A DNA stretch of 64,000 nt, taken from NCBI GenBank assembly GCA_020746835.1, contig JAGPNK010000005.1:1674001-1738000 (forward strand). The letters run 5' to 3'. Below, in pieces: positions 1 through 11,063 of this stretch. The stretch is from Stachybotrys elegans (lineage: Eukaryota; Ascomycota; Sordariomycetes; Hypocreales; Stachybotryaceae). Both the position numbers and the translations under genes were made by a program. The notes under the pieces were generated by a model, which worked only from the letters and a program-made list of their open reading frames with translations, ran no database searches and had not been told where the DNA came from. How positions within the stretch are numbered: the stretch's first letter is position 1; every line of letters begins with the position of its first letter.

Positions 1-2237
1 GAGTTGTAGAAATCGCTGGTCGGTAGAGGCTGAGGATTCCAACGCGTGTCGGTTGGTACAGGGAGAGCCTCGCTGGTTCTTCGACCAGCCGCCATATTGT
101 TGGCAGCAAACATCAATGCCAAAACACGTGAAGCAGCCTTTATCTGCCAGTCATCTGCGTACGGTGTCTTCTTGATGGCTTCCTTCGACTTCTTGGAGGA
201 GCTCGATGCCCCGATCTCGTCATGCAGTGATGCACCAGATCTTCCTGTTGGCATGAGCGGGATCAGCCCAGCAGTGATATCAACTTTGGTGTCTTGCTTC
301 TTCTCATTCATGCGCAGCACCCGGTAAGACAGGAAGCCCGACACCAAGTCCTTTGCCTGAACGAACCGATCCGCGGGGTACCTCGCGAACCAAACGGTAA
401 GCTGGTTGTGGCATTCGGCGGATGAATTGGAGATGAGACCAATTATGCGCTTGATGACACCGGAATGCTGGCCAGACATAGGACCTGACTTTGGTCCAGA
501 GGTGTTTCTTTGCAGAGGTGCCCTCGAGGCTGGCCGTGGGTCTACGTCCGGCTGGAGGAGTCCTCGAAAGAACCTTGGCTCAGATTGCAGTAGGGGATTC
601 TCCAACATGAGCAGAAGGAATCGGAGATCGCCCGGCTCTGACATGGGACGTCCTGGGCGCTTCAGCATCACCTCGATTGCTTTGAGCAGGACTCTTTGGA
701 TGTGCTCCTGCGCAAGCAAGAGGGTTCGCTCTAAACCCTGGAGTTCCCGCTGAGCCAGTGGCGAGCAAGTAGGATCCTGGCTTTGCTCTTCGTATACCCT
801 GAACCACCCCTCGGCTACATTCAGCACGGTCATGTACCACTCAGAAAGCTCCGCCCAGTTGATCTGTGGTGACTTGGAGGGCGTGGTTGTCGTGGCGCCG
901 TGATCAGGGGGTTGGGAAACCGATCTCGAATTTACCATGTTGCCTTGCCCTCCGGTCCACCAAGTCCCATTCTCTGCGAAATCTCCAACAAGCAGCATCT
1001 TTGCGTCGAATCCAGCGAAGCCCGTACTAGTTGATGTCGGATCGTGTACCGATGGTTTGGGTTGGTTCGCATTGTCTCGTGAAGCCACGGGTTTACGACG
1101 AACGGCCTCGCATCCATTTCGCATAGGAGCACGGCCATTATGGGACAAAAAGGCGTTATTAATGCTTTCGAACGAGTTCAGACAAGATACGATGTAATCT
1201 TCAAGGGGTTTGAAAATCCGCCTGGCCTCGTCTTCGGCGCTCAATGGCGTTGGTGGAGGCTGCTTCAAGGCATTATTGGACGGGTTTGCTGGCCTCGCCG
1301 ATGCGGGATGCGTGGAGGGTGAAAATCTGGAATTGGGAGAAGAAGCAACTGGACTTTTGTGCAGCGTTGGTTCTTCGTCGAAGACAAAGCGAGGGACATA
1401 GCCAGCGGAGCCTTGACTTCCTATCGGTTCCTGATTACTCCGAATGGGGAGGGTATAGCCACGACCAGCAGCATCGCTTTTAGGCATATGCCCCCCTGGC
1501 GGAACAGGAGTGGTTTCTGCTCGTTTGACGTGCTTGCTAGAAAGTCTTCTTGATATGTATGCACTGAGACACTGATGGACCAGGTGCTTCGTGTGTCCCA
1601 AAGATAATGGTGATGCTGCACAGCGTAAACATGATGTCCGATGTGCAGGTCATAGGTGCTTACCTTTGCCATGAACTACTCCAAATGATGCTTGTCTAGT
1701 ATGATCCCGCCTCTGGCTCTCGGCATCTTGGTCTGCAATGGGCAAGGGTACTAGGTCATTGACCGTCGAACATATCGTACACTTAAAGACCTTGAGATCT
1801 TTGGGCCACCTCACCAACGAGGCGCAAGTCATGCAGTTGCCGGTTATAAAGTCCTTGCTGCCGGCCGATAGACCAGCCCGCGTGTGCGTTCTCGAAGTCT
1901 GCTTCTTAGATATCTTGCCATCATCGTCAACCCAGTCCAGATCCAGGGTTAGGGCGCTCGATGAAGCTTGCTCTTTCTTCTTGCCTCCCAGAAGAGCGGG
2001 AAATGGATGGCTCATGGAGCGCGAGTGCACAGGGCGAACCGGCTGTGGTTGTGAGATTTGCTGGTCACGCGACGGAGATCCAAAATTCCTGTTGTTGGAG
2101 TAGGTATTAGAAATGGACCTTGAAGACGGCTCGGTTCGCGACGAGGGTGCAGATGTTGCAAAGACGCCGTTATGGATATGGTTAAAAACGCCGTCGGCCA
2201 CTGGTCGACGATCCCGGTGGAAACCCGAGGGAGCCAT
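1..2237 (-). CDS. hul4: HUL4-like HECT E3 ubiquitin ligase, N-terminal part (truncated by window edge)
   Basis: Two coding exons, 2237-1664 and 1615 to the left edge, joined across a 48-base GT..AG intron in phase 1; about 729 residues are visible and the frame is open to base 1. The start is the ATG at 2237. Around residues 134-155 lie two Cys-x2-Cys pairs (CMTC and CTIC) flanking the motif RWPKDLKVFK, which I recognise from the N-terminus of fungal HUL4-type ligases. Later come a helical segment (RIFKPLEDYIVSCLNSFESI) and a conserved block containing WFARYPADRFVQAKDLVSGF. The catalytic HECT lobe with its thioester cysteine would lie beyond the window. Family members transfer ubiquitin to nuclear and chromatin substrates. 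The assignment rests on recalled family sequence; the absent HECT domain is the main uncertainty. Confidence 0.75.
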
Positions 2238-3755
2238 TCCCACTTGCAAGGCGAGAAAGCAGCCCGGGAGTAGTTAAGGGTGCGCAAATCCTCCTTTCAA
2301 CAAGGGAAACAGGCGAGTGCATCTGAAATCCCAAAGGGTCCAAAGGGGCGAGTAAACCAGACACTTGTAAGGGGTTTCTTTCATGTAGCACTCAGGAGCC
2401 CAGGCGTCCACGGGAACATCCGATGGTGATTGTGATGCAAAGTAAACGAACGAGGCGGTACGACAGTGATGCTGTGGCGACGAAACGAAGAAATGTCACT
2501 GGAGATATGCGCCAAGCTGCGTGTGTCAGCAAACGGGTATCCAGCCTATCTGTTTACATGACAAAGAGATCAAACAATGGGTGGAGAGAATCAAAAGATG
2601 TAAAAAGTAAGGTAGCAAAGTGAAGCCAGGCAAACCAAAGGCATCCAGGTGACGTTTTGGGGTGCTTTGAGTGCCATCCGAGCATCCCAGGTACCTGTAC
2701 CTGTAATAAGAAATGTCAGGCATGCAGGCGCCCGACCTACAGGTGGGGGGACGTTCCTGCCCATGCCTCACCCTACCTTGGGGGTACCTTGATCCTTGCA
2801 CCGCATGTTAGCGGGAGCCGTACCTACCTGTACTTACCTTAGGTACTAAGGTAGGCGCCTAGCAGTCACCCAGGCACCGAAGCCCCTTTCTTCGATGGAC
2901 AGGGCGGGAAGGAACAAATCTCAGACCTACCGACGGTCGCAAAGGTCCCTAGTAGAGGGGCTGAGCACATCCAATTCTCGGGAAATACGACCTCAAATAT
3001 TGGCCAAATAAAAAAGCGGCCCTACCAAATAAACGCAAAAAGGACAGTGAGCTGTTCTGGGAGGTTCGTGAGAGCCACGCAGGGGTGCCACGGGCTTGTC
3101 GTAGATGCTCCTTTCAAGGGGATGGGCGATCTTGTCCCTGGTACTCCGTACATCTGTAATAATCTTCAAGCAGATCTCTATTTTGCCCAGCCCTTTCCCA
3201 GACACTTCCAAACGCCCAAGCCATGGTGGTCGTCAACCTCAAGACCGCTGCGAGCTCAGAAGCCGCGTAATTCTTTTACATATCCTACCGCAATCTTGGC
3301 GGCGTGCCGTGGTGCCGCGCCTATCATGCCAATGTGCTGGTGCTTTCTCACAGGAGTAGTGGAAAAGCAAGTCCATGTCTTGGATGTGATGCAGTAGATA
3401 GCTGACCATTCCCGTATCGCGAATGGAACCAATAGATAAAGGAAAGAAAAGGAAAAGTTTCTCGATGGACGACAAGGGACCAGGGTCGTGGTCATTAGGT
3501 GTTTTGTCTATCATGGCCGGGCATTTGTTATGCAGCCCGGAGGAGGAAAGATGCAGCGCGTTGAAGAGACAAATTCACCACCTCAACAATAATACAGCGC
3601 CACCACCAGACTGCGCCTCAAGTGCAACGTCGCCGGGCGGCAGAAACAGGCGGCGTAAGCATGTCGATTGCGGTGCAGTTGCAATGCGGCACAGTCATGC
3701 AGTATTCGCTCCCGTTGTGCCCATGGAATGGAGTTGAAGGAAGCCTCCGCCACCT
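2238..3755. other. Intergenic spacer between two minus-strand genes
   Basis: No supportable gene. It should hold the HUL4-like promoter (right of 2237) and the 3' end of the DUF3712-like gene. Short open frames here lack domain signal. The stretch 2684-2866 is dense in TACCT/AGGTA words. Confidence 0.5.
2684..2866. repeat. TACCT/AGGTA-rich low-complexity stretch
   Basis: Repeated GGTACCTGTACCTG, CTACCTTGGGGGTACCTTG and GTACCTACCTGTACTTACCTTAGGTACTAAGGTAG-like words, both orientations mixed, so the strand can pair with itself. A similar AGGTAGGTAGGTAGGTACC run occurs at about 37171-37192. Confidence 0.6.
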
Positions 3756-4587
3756 TCATGCCGACAGAGCTGCCGCGCACTCCGTCGGGATATTGACGTC
3801 AAGGCTGATGTACTTGATGGTCTCTTTACACCACGAATCCCCGTCCACCCCAACGCCCACCAATTTGCCCTTGGGCGTGGGCGTGAAGCTCCTTTCCAGC
3901 TTCCCTTCGAGTTTCACCTCAAAGTCGCCGCGGACAATCTTGACGTCGCCCTTGAGTAGCGAGATTAGCTCGCCGGTCGTGTTCCGGAACTCGAAGCTGC
4001 TCATGCCGTGGTCCATCTCCACCGGGCTTGGGTTCTGAAGCCGGGCTGTCACGGCGATGTGCTCTTGGTCCAGCCGAGACCGCTCCACCTTGGTCACGGT
4101 GCCCGCCAGCCCCATCATGCCTCGTATCGGCACCCTCAGGCGATACGTGCAGGGAATCCCGATTCCTAGCGCCCTTATTGTACAAACTCCATTCTCCAGG
4201 TGGAAGCCCGTCTCCTTGCTCACTAGGACGCTTTGGACGTAGTCACGATATGTCGCCATGTCGAGAATCTGCACCTTTTGCTCCTCCACTTTGACCTTTG
4301 CGCCTCCCCACCAGTGCGTTTGCAATTCCGGCGTGCGCAATTTCGCGAAACACTTCCCCTCGTAAGTGAGGTCGAGCTCCATGGGACTGACCCGAGTACC
4401 GATGGGTCCAGTGCCGGTAACGTCCGTCTCAATCGCAATGACATAGGAACTGGTTCGGTCTTGTCAGCCCCGTCTATGTACCAATGCATTGCTCTTCTCA
4501 CTCTTTGGTTGGTTCGGTAATCTTTACCAGGGCAACATCTACCCTGGCCCGGTCCAAGAGGTAATGAACAACGCCGTCAATGCTCAT
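3756..4587 (-). CDS. DUF3712-like (LEA2-like beta-sandwich) protein
   Basis: Two exons, 4587-4502 and 4449-3756, with a 52-base intron in phase 2; the product is 259 residues. After splicing the N-terminal part reads ...KITEPTKDSYVIAIETDVTG, and it continues GTGPIGTRVSPMELDLTYEG. This is the pattern of fungal DUF3712 domains: a 'pt.dS' strand, a 'tGtGp..a.v.pm..dl' strand, then 'q.vqI.Dm..f..yv..vl'. Most DUF3712 proteins have a basic N-terminus and one transmembrane helix; none is visible here, so either this is a soluble short form or an upstream exon was missed (the frame stays open upstream of the chosen ATG). Function is unknown; the fold is presumably a lipid- or membrane-surface beta-sandwich. 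Confidence 0.55.
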
Positions 4588-5166
4588 GTCGTCGGAGAAG
4601 CTGCCCTCGATGCAGGACTTTGTGCTTATTCTCGTTTGCTTTGGATCCAAGTGGCCAAGATTCTCGAAGATGAGCCACAGGCCGGAGCACGTGAAGGAAA
4701 GACAGACTCGAAAAGATGCTAATTTAACACAATATTCAAGAAATAATGATATCAGTCATTAATAGGGGCAAGGGGTATAGCGATCGTAAAGTGTTTGATC
4801 AACGGCGCAGATCAGAGTCAGGTTGGATGACTTTAGGTTAAGGTTACTAGTTGGAAGGTAAACTGGTCAGGGGGCCCTTAGAGGTAGTCTTTGCCTTAAA
4901 ACCTCCATCAGCTCAAACTACGATATCTGTCTATTGCTTTTTGCCACTCGGAAATCCCATGTCTACAGTAGACTCCTAGGCGGTCGGCAGGGCAATAAAG
5001 CACTGGGCCTAATACCAGATCCCACGCGCATGCATCTCTAACCCTAAACAGACTTCTTCTACGTCATCCATTGATGCTGGTGGCGGGTTACTTCAATTCC
5101 AGACAACTCTACAACATTTTTATTCATTTTTGCCAAAGCATTATCTGCAGTAGCCCCAGCTCTAGT
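4588..5166. other. Intergenic, AT-richer spacer
   Basis: Contains the presumed promoter of the DUF3712-like gene and the terminator side of the dehydrogenase gene. Nothing else was recognised. Confidence 0.4.
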
Positions 5167-6877
5167 CTAATCGAAGACGATAGCCGCCTTGATGGCGCTC
5201 TTGTTCCTGATGCTCTCGAGAGCCTCGCCAAACTGCTCCAGCTTGAACGTCTTGTTGACGATGCCAGCCGTCTTGACCTTTCCGCTGTCGAGGTAGTCAA
5301 TGGTAGCAGCTACATATCGAGTCAGCCACGATATCATTATTTGGACCATGTGCGCTTTCACTTACGGAACATGAAGGTCTCGGAGAATGATCCCAGAATG
5401 GTGATTTCATCGCCAAAGATCTTGGCAGGAGGCCACGACACACGAGCAGAATCTGCGTAAACACTGGCACAGAGTTAGTCATGATACAGGAAAGGGGAGC
5501 AGGATTCATATACCCATAGACGACAAGAGTGCCGCCACGGCGAACATAGTGGATTGCATCCTCAAGGATCTTGACAGATCCGGTAGCCTCCACAACTAGA
5601 ACCTGTAAGCGGCGTGCGCAAAGACCAGAACACCGACATACCAATATCGAAGCCGTATGGGTTCTCCTGCTTCAGCTTGGAGAACTGGGCCTCAGGGTTC
5701 GATCGAGAGAGCTCAATGTAATGGTCTGCGGCCTCAAGGCTCTTGGCAAGATCCATCTTCAGGCCTTGAGGAGCAGCAATGGTGACCTGGCAACCACCGT
5801 TTTGTCGCAACAGCTGGGCGAGCATCTAGAGACTGTCAGAAGGGGCTCAAGGTGTCTTGGGCACTCGAACACTTACAAGGCCAGTGGGACCAGCACCGAA
5901 CATGAGGACGTGGGAACCAAGCTTCGGGCGGATCTTCTCGAGGCCATGGCAAGCGCAGGACGCGGGCTCGAGCAGAGTGGCGTCTACCCAGTTGAGGTTC
6001 TTGAACTTGAAGACCTTGCCGGCGGGATAAGCGCAGTACTCGGCAAAGCCACCGCTCATGGTAACACCGTGAGCGTTGAACTGGATAGGTCAGCAAGATG
6101 AATTGGTGAAGCTGAGATGCTGGCGACGCTCACGTTCTCGCAGAGCAGGGCTTGGCCACGTCGGCAGTAGAAGCACTCGTTGCAAAGCTCGCTGTTGTCG
6201 GCAGCCACCTTGTCGCCAACACTGAAGCCTTGGACGTCCTAGGCCGCATGTCAGTCAAGAACCCCAACCACACCGAGGAGATATATATACCTTGCCGACG
6301 GCGGCGACGACACCGACGGTTTCATGGCCAGGGATCAGGGGGAACTTGGCAATGAACTCGCCCTCGTGGATGTGCTGCACAAGAGCCGGTCAGTCGACTA
6401 CTTTATTGTTTGGATTAATTCATACCAGGTCTGCATTCCTTGTCAGCTGGATACCAGGAAATGGGAGGATGGATGTGCCTTACCAGTTCCGCAGACACCG
6501 CAAGCCTTGACCTTGATAAGGATATCATTGTCGCGCATCTCGGGGAGAGGGACTTGGACAATTGACCAGTCCTCTGGCTTCTCGTAGCTGCATACATGAG
6601 TTGTTAGTAAATTGATAGTTCTTGGCTCGACGCAGCCAATCTTGAGAGCAGATCGCAGCTGGCATGCCAATGTATGTCGGAGATACAGCAATGACCTCTA
6701 GGACCATTCGCACTCTATCAAAGCTTCCCCCTCATGTTGTTGCTCTCATTATCTACACTCGTATGCCCCCAAGGCATGACGTCTCGGATAGACCTCAAGG
6801 CCGCATGTATTGAGCCTATTAACAGAGCTGCGGAATGCTTACCGGAGAGCCTTCATTTGCTTAGGAAGGGAAGCCAT
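5167..6877 (-). CDS. Zinc-dependent medium-chain dehydrogenase (D-arabinitol/sorbitol dehydrogenase type)
   Basis: Ten coding exons: 6877-6843, 6587-6484, 6430-6426, 6374-6291, 6238-6134, 6080-5877, 5825-5642, 5595-5514, 5463-5366 and 5309-5167, giving 347 residues with every junction in phase. The protein starts [19 protein letters not shown]. Visible motifs are GVCGTDLHIHEGEF (catalytic zinc Cys), PGHE, the structural-zinc set [21 protein letters not shown], and the Rossmann loop GAGPTGLMLAQLL. It ends with the basic [11 protein letters not shown] tail common to fungal NAD(P)-polyol dehydrogenases. The likely reaction is reversible oxidation of a polyol (arabinitol, sorbitol or a related diol) in the cytosol; exact substrate cannot be read from sequence. 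The third exon is only 5 bases (ACCTG), yet it supplies the Asp-Leu of the conserved CGTDLH motif. Confidence 0.88.
6426..6430 (-). other. 5-base microexon of the dehydrogenase gene
   Basis: Bases ACCTG (minus strand) are preceded by GGAATGCAG and followed by GTATGA. Joining ...GGAACTG, ACCTG and CACATCCACGAG restores Gly-Thr-Asp-Leu-His-Ile-His-Glu, the invariant motif of the family. Confidence 0.8.
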
Positions 6878-7713
6878 GATATTTCAGTCGATGTGATAAC
6901 GGTGGTAGGAAGGTGGCGTGAGTATGGGATGGTGGCCGAAAGAGGTGATAAAGAAGTATTCTCAAAGACGATGATCAAGGCACAGTATGAAGAGAAAAGG
7001 GACGAAATGGATGTGGGCGAAGCCAGATATTTCTACTAACAAGTGAGGGGGTGCTCTGGGTATCGGAGAGGCCTGACTGTCAAGAGACCCCCATGTTTAT
7101 AAGCCAGACTCGGCATCCAATTGTCCTCGTTGATCACACCACTACGATTCAGTCAGGTTGTCACTGCAGCAAGACTGCCGGAAGACCCCTGCTGCCACCC
7201 CTAAAGTCTCACCACGAAGCAGTGGGATATCCGCGGCGAGGAGAAACGAAGACAAATTGTTCCCCTCAGCTTAGCTTGCTAGGCCGTCATGAGCTCTTTT
7301 TAGACCACCACAGCCACAGTCGTCACCGGGCCGTTTGTAAAATATCGCACCTCAATTGACCTCCAATATTTGATCAATTCTGAAGACCTAAATCCCAAAG
7401 GCCAAAGTAGTGGGATGCGCCCTTGCTTAGGCGTACAAGTGGCGTACGTCGCAGCTGATAGATCATATCCGCCTCTGGGCGGCGGTGACTGCTTCGCTGC
7501 TTCGCTGCCCAATGGACATTGGACAAGCAATTCATATGATCAAGATGATTTTTTTCACCAGGCAGCTGCAATGCAGTCTTAATGCACCTCCTTCCACACT
7601 CGAGTCTCGCCCGCCGGATATGTGATACGTCTCGTGGTATAAGCCCTCGGGCGGATCTAGATGCCGCTGGCGAGCACCTTCAGCCTATCACCAACCGTGA
7701 CGGAAAGAATGTC
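6878..7713. other. Intergenic: dehydrogenase promoter side
   Basis: No gene supported. It holds the upstream region of the dehydrogenase gene; short open frames are not conserved-looking. Confidence 0.4.
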
Positions 7714-8132
7714 TTAGTTTTCCAGAGCAGACCGCTTCTTTGGACCCTTTGTTGAGTCGGAGGGACTCGGCGGATTGGAGATAAGAGGTGGTGAAGGGGC
7801 GTATGACTCCTCCCAACAAGATGGTGATGCGATGGCGATTTCCACAGAAGCGACCATCGCCCGGCGAACGCCGAGGTCGGCTTTATTGGCCAGAGACTGG
7901 GAAGATTGGCTTTGGCCAACGCAGACCGCTGCCAGTACATGAATTGGCTATTGACCCAAGGACTACCAAAGACAGAGCGATTCCACAAGAGAGTTCTAAT
8001 GACAGAACCCTCACAACATAAGATGCGGCCGTCATCTAGTGTAATGTTCGCTGCATTTCTCTTCTTCCTGCCTCGCCGAATGTCTTGGTTCCCCAGACGC
8101 CGGCGCAATGTAAGACCAGACGTGGAAAGCAT
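7714..8132 (-). CDS. Possible small two-exon hypothetical protein
   Basis: A candidate gene of two exons, 8132-8015 and 7928-7714, with donor GTGAGG and acceptor TACTGGCAG, giving 110 residues in phase 1. The ATG at 8132 is the first Met after an in-frame stop. The start is basic (RRGRKKR near residues 20-26). The end is proline/serine-rich with a nuclear-signal-like KGPKKR just before the stop. I do not recognise a family. Support is compositional only: the frame reads like a real fungal C-terminus, with normal amino-acid usage and a short in-phase intron. It could equally be chance, and upstream exons cannot be excluded. Confidence 0.28.
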
Positions 8133-8434
8133 CTTGTTTGCCCCTCATGGGGTGCGTGGCTAGGTTCTGCAGCTTCGCTGCACATACATCACATACATGG
8201 GGCCAATTGTTCGTATCTCACGTGTTCCGAGCAACTATGTCGTTTCAACGGCAAATGATTGACCCTGATGCAAAGAATTTCCGAGGATCCTAGCTTCCAG
8301 AACTCCCACGATGTCCCCGACGCAACCGGTCACACGAGCGGACTCATGGTGCAAGTGCCCTCCAAATTTTTAGAGTACATGCCGTTGCCTGTCATGCCTC
8401 TCACAAGTGATACCCTAAGGAAAAGTCGTGTCGT

Positions 8435-9061
8435 TTAGGAAGGGGGAGCGCCACCACGGCCGCGGCCATATCCACCACGGCTGTCATTCGTGTTAGTCAA
8501 TCGACCCAATCTCGCCATCTCCGTCTTTGGGGGAAGAGGGAAAAACTCACAACTGAGGAGCAAACTCGCCGGGAGCACCACCCTCCTTGCCCTCACCACC
8601 AGCCTCGCGCCTTCGGTATCCGCCCTCACGGTCGCCACGGTCGCCACGGCCACGGCCGCCGAAAGGTCGCCTCTCGCGCTCGCCCTCGCCGAGCATGCCA
8701 CGGGGGGGAGCATGCGAGCGCTGCTGCTTGATGTGGGTGGCGGGAACAATCTCAGCGGGCAGGTGAAGCCATTCGCGGAGGTAGTCGAGACCCTCGGGGG
8801 TCAGAGTGTAGTAGTAGTACTGCCAAGAGAACTGAGTCTTGACATAGCCGCGAGAGGTGAGCGACTGGCACGCCTTGATAACGAACAGGTTCTTGGTGTC
8901 GATATCGGGGTGCTTGGGAAGGTTGAAGTCCTTCTGTGCGACGAGCACGCCCTCGCGGAAGAGGTACTGCCGGAAATTGTTAGACGCGGATCTGATGAAG
9001 GTCGAGAAACATCTTGATTTACCTCGTGGATCTTCTTGCGGTCGGCCTTGGGAATCAACAT
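8435..9061 (-). CDS. rps10: 40S ribosomal protein eS10
   Basis: Three exons, 9061-9023, 8966-8551 and 8480-8435, give 166 residues, the usual length for fungal S10. It begins [20 protein letters not shown] and continues with the winged-helix S10 core ([39 protein letters not shown]). The C-terminus is Arg/Gly-rich ([31 protein letters not shown]). The protein sits at the beak of the small subunit. The first coding exon holds 13 codons, a layout common in fungal ribosomal genes. The gene is divergent from sde2, with about 310 bases between the two start codons. Confidence 0.96.
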
Positions 9062-9372
9062 CGTGGCGGTTGCGTGCTCGGGGTCGATGTTGAAGTTGAG
9101 AGTGCGAATCGCTTGCCAGGACTCAAAATGGATTACTTTTGTGGGCGTAAACCCTACAAGAAATTCGAGAGCCGACATGGTGGGGTGGCTCATGTGGTGG
9201 TTGTGGCCATAGTCACGTGGTGATAAGATGGAAGCGGGCTGTGGCGCAGGCAGGAGGCTAGTGAAGCCTCCCAGACTGACTTTGGCGCGTAACAACCATA
9301 GGCATCCCTCCCGCCGCTCTCACCTGCTGCGCGTTCTGCGTCCGAAGCCTCTTCGTTTATACTCTGTGCACA
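9062..9372. promoter_or_regulatory. Divergent promoter region of rps10 and sde2
   Basis: 311 bases between two ATGs facing away from each other, so both promoters and both 5' leaders must lie here. It contains a CACGTG E-box at 9214-9219 (TCACGTGG). That the box acts on either gene is inference. Confidence 0.55.
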
Positions 9373-10212
9373 ATGGAAGACAAGACACTCAACGTTCTGG
9401 TCACCTCATTCGGAGGTCTTGGCCTGCCCTCGACTCTGGTCCTGCCCATTCCCTCGTCAACATCAGTCTCCACCCTAAGAAACGAGATCAACGAACGGCT
9501 GCCGACGGCGCAATCTAGGTTCATCTTGACGACCATCTCGAACAAGCAGCTCCCTCAAGAATCAGAGGCTCCTATATCAAGCCTACTATCGTCAGCAGAG
9601 AATGATTTCCTCTCGCTGCGACTTTCTGTCCCGCTATGCGGTGGCAAAGGTGGTTTCGGATCCCAACTGCGAGCGGCAGGCGGTCGCATGTCATCGAGGA
9701 AGAAAAAGACCCAAGAGGACCACGGATCCAGTCGCAACTTGGACGGCAGAAGACTGCGCACTGTGAATGAAGCCAAGGCACTCGCCGAGTACCTGGCAAT
9801 CAAGCCTGAGATGGACAAGAAGGAGAAGGAGAAGCGGCGCGAGCGTTGGGAGGAGATCGTACGTATGACAGAGGAGAAGGAGGCAGAGATCAAGTCCGGC
9901 GGCAAAGGGCGCCTGGACGGAAAATGGGTGGAGGACAAAGAAGAAAGCAACGAAAAGACACGAGAGGCAGTTCTTGCAGCGATGAAGGCCGGCAACTACA
10001 AGGACAATCTCCTCGGAACTTCCCAGGGCTCACAATCTACCGACCCTCGCAACAGCGCCTCTACCAGTGATGAGGACAATGGCAGTTCAAGCGAGTCTAC
10101 GCCACCGCCCGAAAGAGAACAAGACGGAAAGGGCAAGGGAAAGCCTCGGACCTTCTTCGGTTTCGACGAGGATGATGAGTTTATGAGTTCTGATGAGGAG
10201 GAGCAGAAGTGA
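9373..10212 (+). CDS. sde2: Sde2 family ubiquitin-fold splicing/silencing protein
   Basis: Single exon, 279 residues. The first ~90 residues form a ubiquitin-like fold that ends in [20 protein letters not shown]. The GG|KGG junction, cut after Gly91, is the hallmark of Sde2, whose ubiquitin-like part is removed by deubiquitinases to expose an N-terminal Lys. A lysine/glutamate-rich helical stretch (about residues 140-185) and an acidic, serine-rich tail ending in SSDEEEQK follow. In fission yeast the processed C-terminal part joins the spliceosome and promotes removal of particular introns, with effects on telomeric silencing and genome stability. Start choice is clear, since the Met directly precedes the ubiquitin fold. 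Confidence 0.92.
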   Translation: MEDKTLNVLVTSFGGLGLPSTLVLPIPSSTSVSTLRNEINERLPTAQSRFILTTISNKQLPQESEAPISSLLSSAENDFLSLRLSVPLCGGKGGFGSQLRAAGGRMSSRKKKTQEDHGSSRNLDGRRLRTVNEAKALAEYLAIKPEMDKKEKEKRRERWEEIVRMTEEKEAEIKSGGKGRLDGKWVEDKEESNEKTREAVLAAMKAGNYKDNLLGTSQGSQSTDPRNSASTSDEDNGSSSESTPPPEREQDGKGKGKPRTFFGFDEDDEFMSSDEEEQK

Positions 10213-10501
10213 TCACCAGACCTACGTGTTTCGTCGCAGGCACGGCGTTTTATTTGTATGATTCAGGGTCCGGGAGTATTAAGGCGGCATGTATCAATAT
10301 GCTAGTATTATTTCATGAGCGATATGGAATTTAGTTTACGACATGCTTCACAGGCTTTGAATGGGAGCCATACAGAAAAGAAACCCGGCAGCCAATGTTA
10401 TGTATGTATCTGTCTTTTGAGGTCACGACTAGTACAGTTGCAGCATCGCTGCTCACTCCATCTATCAACATGATTTAGAGATATGACGACCATCGCACGG
10501 C

Positions 10502-11063
10502 TTAAACGTCGAGCTTCACGGGGAAGTTTCCATTGTCTTGGGGTGCGTTAGCATATGGCCTTATGCGGCAGGTTTAATCCGGGTTTACATACCACGCTGC
10601 TCATCCCAGCGGGCGGTCCATCCAGAAGGGCACAGAGACTTGTAGGCCAGGAGGAACTGCCATTTTGTCAGTCTGCGCGCTGCGCAACCTCGCCACCGTG
10701 TTTTCTCTCCAATCGCATACCTGACGGCAGGGAGCAAACTCCTCGCCCTTGGCGTTGACACACTTGTGGTAGTCGACGTAGTTCTGCCAGCAGTGCTTGG
10801 TCTGGTTCATGTTGGGAAAGCGGGCATCGGTGCCTGGGGAAACGGGCGTGTCAGCATGAAAAGAGTTCTCGTCGGCTCAATTGATTCGATTCGGGATGCG
10901 GCGATCGAGTCGTCGTCGTCGGTCGTCGAGGAAAAGCTTACCAGCTGCACAAACTGTTAGCCTCGGGCAAGAATCAGACCATTTTTCGAGAGGGATTATC
11001 GTGCGTACCAGTCACAAACTTGAAGGGCTTGGTGACAAGCTCCTGACCATCTTCCTCAGCCAT
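10502..11063 (-). CDS. cox12: Cytochrome c oxidase subunit VIb (Cox12)
   Basis: Exons 11063-11009, (10944-10942), 10833-10721, 10656-10593 and 10536-10502 give 89 residues if the 3-base microexon is included, 88 if skipped. The twin cysteine motifs are intact: C-x9-C in [12 protein letters not shown] and C-x10-C in [12 protein letters not shown]. The product is therefore a Mia40-dependent intermembrane-space protein that bridges the two monomers of complex IV. The start [18 protein letters not shown] and the core [13 protein letters not shown] match fungal Cox12. The last acceptor is AAG rather than CAG/TAG. The gene is divergent from another respiratory-chain gene. Confidence 0.92.
10942..10944 (-). 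other. Possible 3-base microexon in cox12
   Basis: CTG on the minus strand sits between a good acceptor (TTTGTGCAG) and a good donor (GTAAGC). Inclusion changes Val-Thr-Gly-Thr to Val-Thr-Ala-Gly-Thr and keeps the frame, so both forms would be translatable. Confidence 0.55.
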
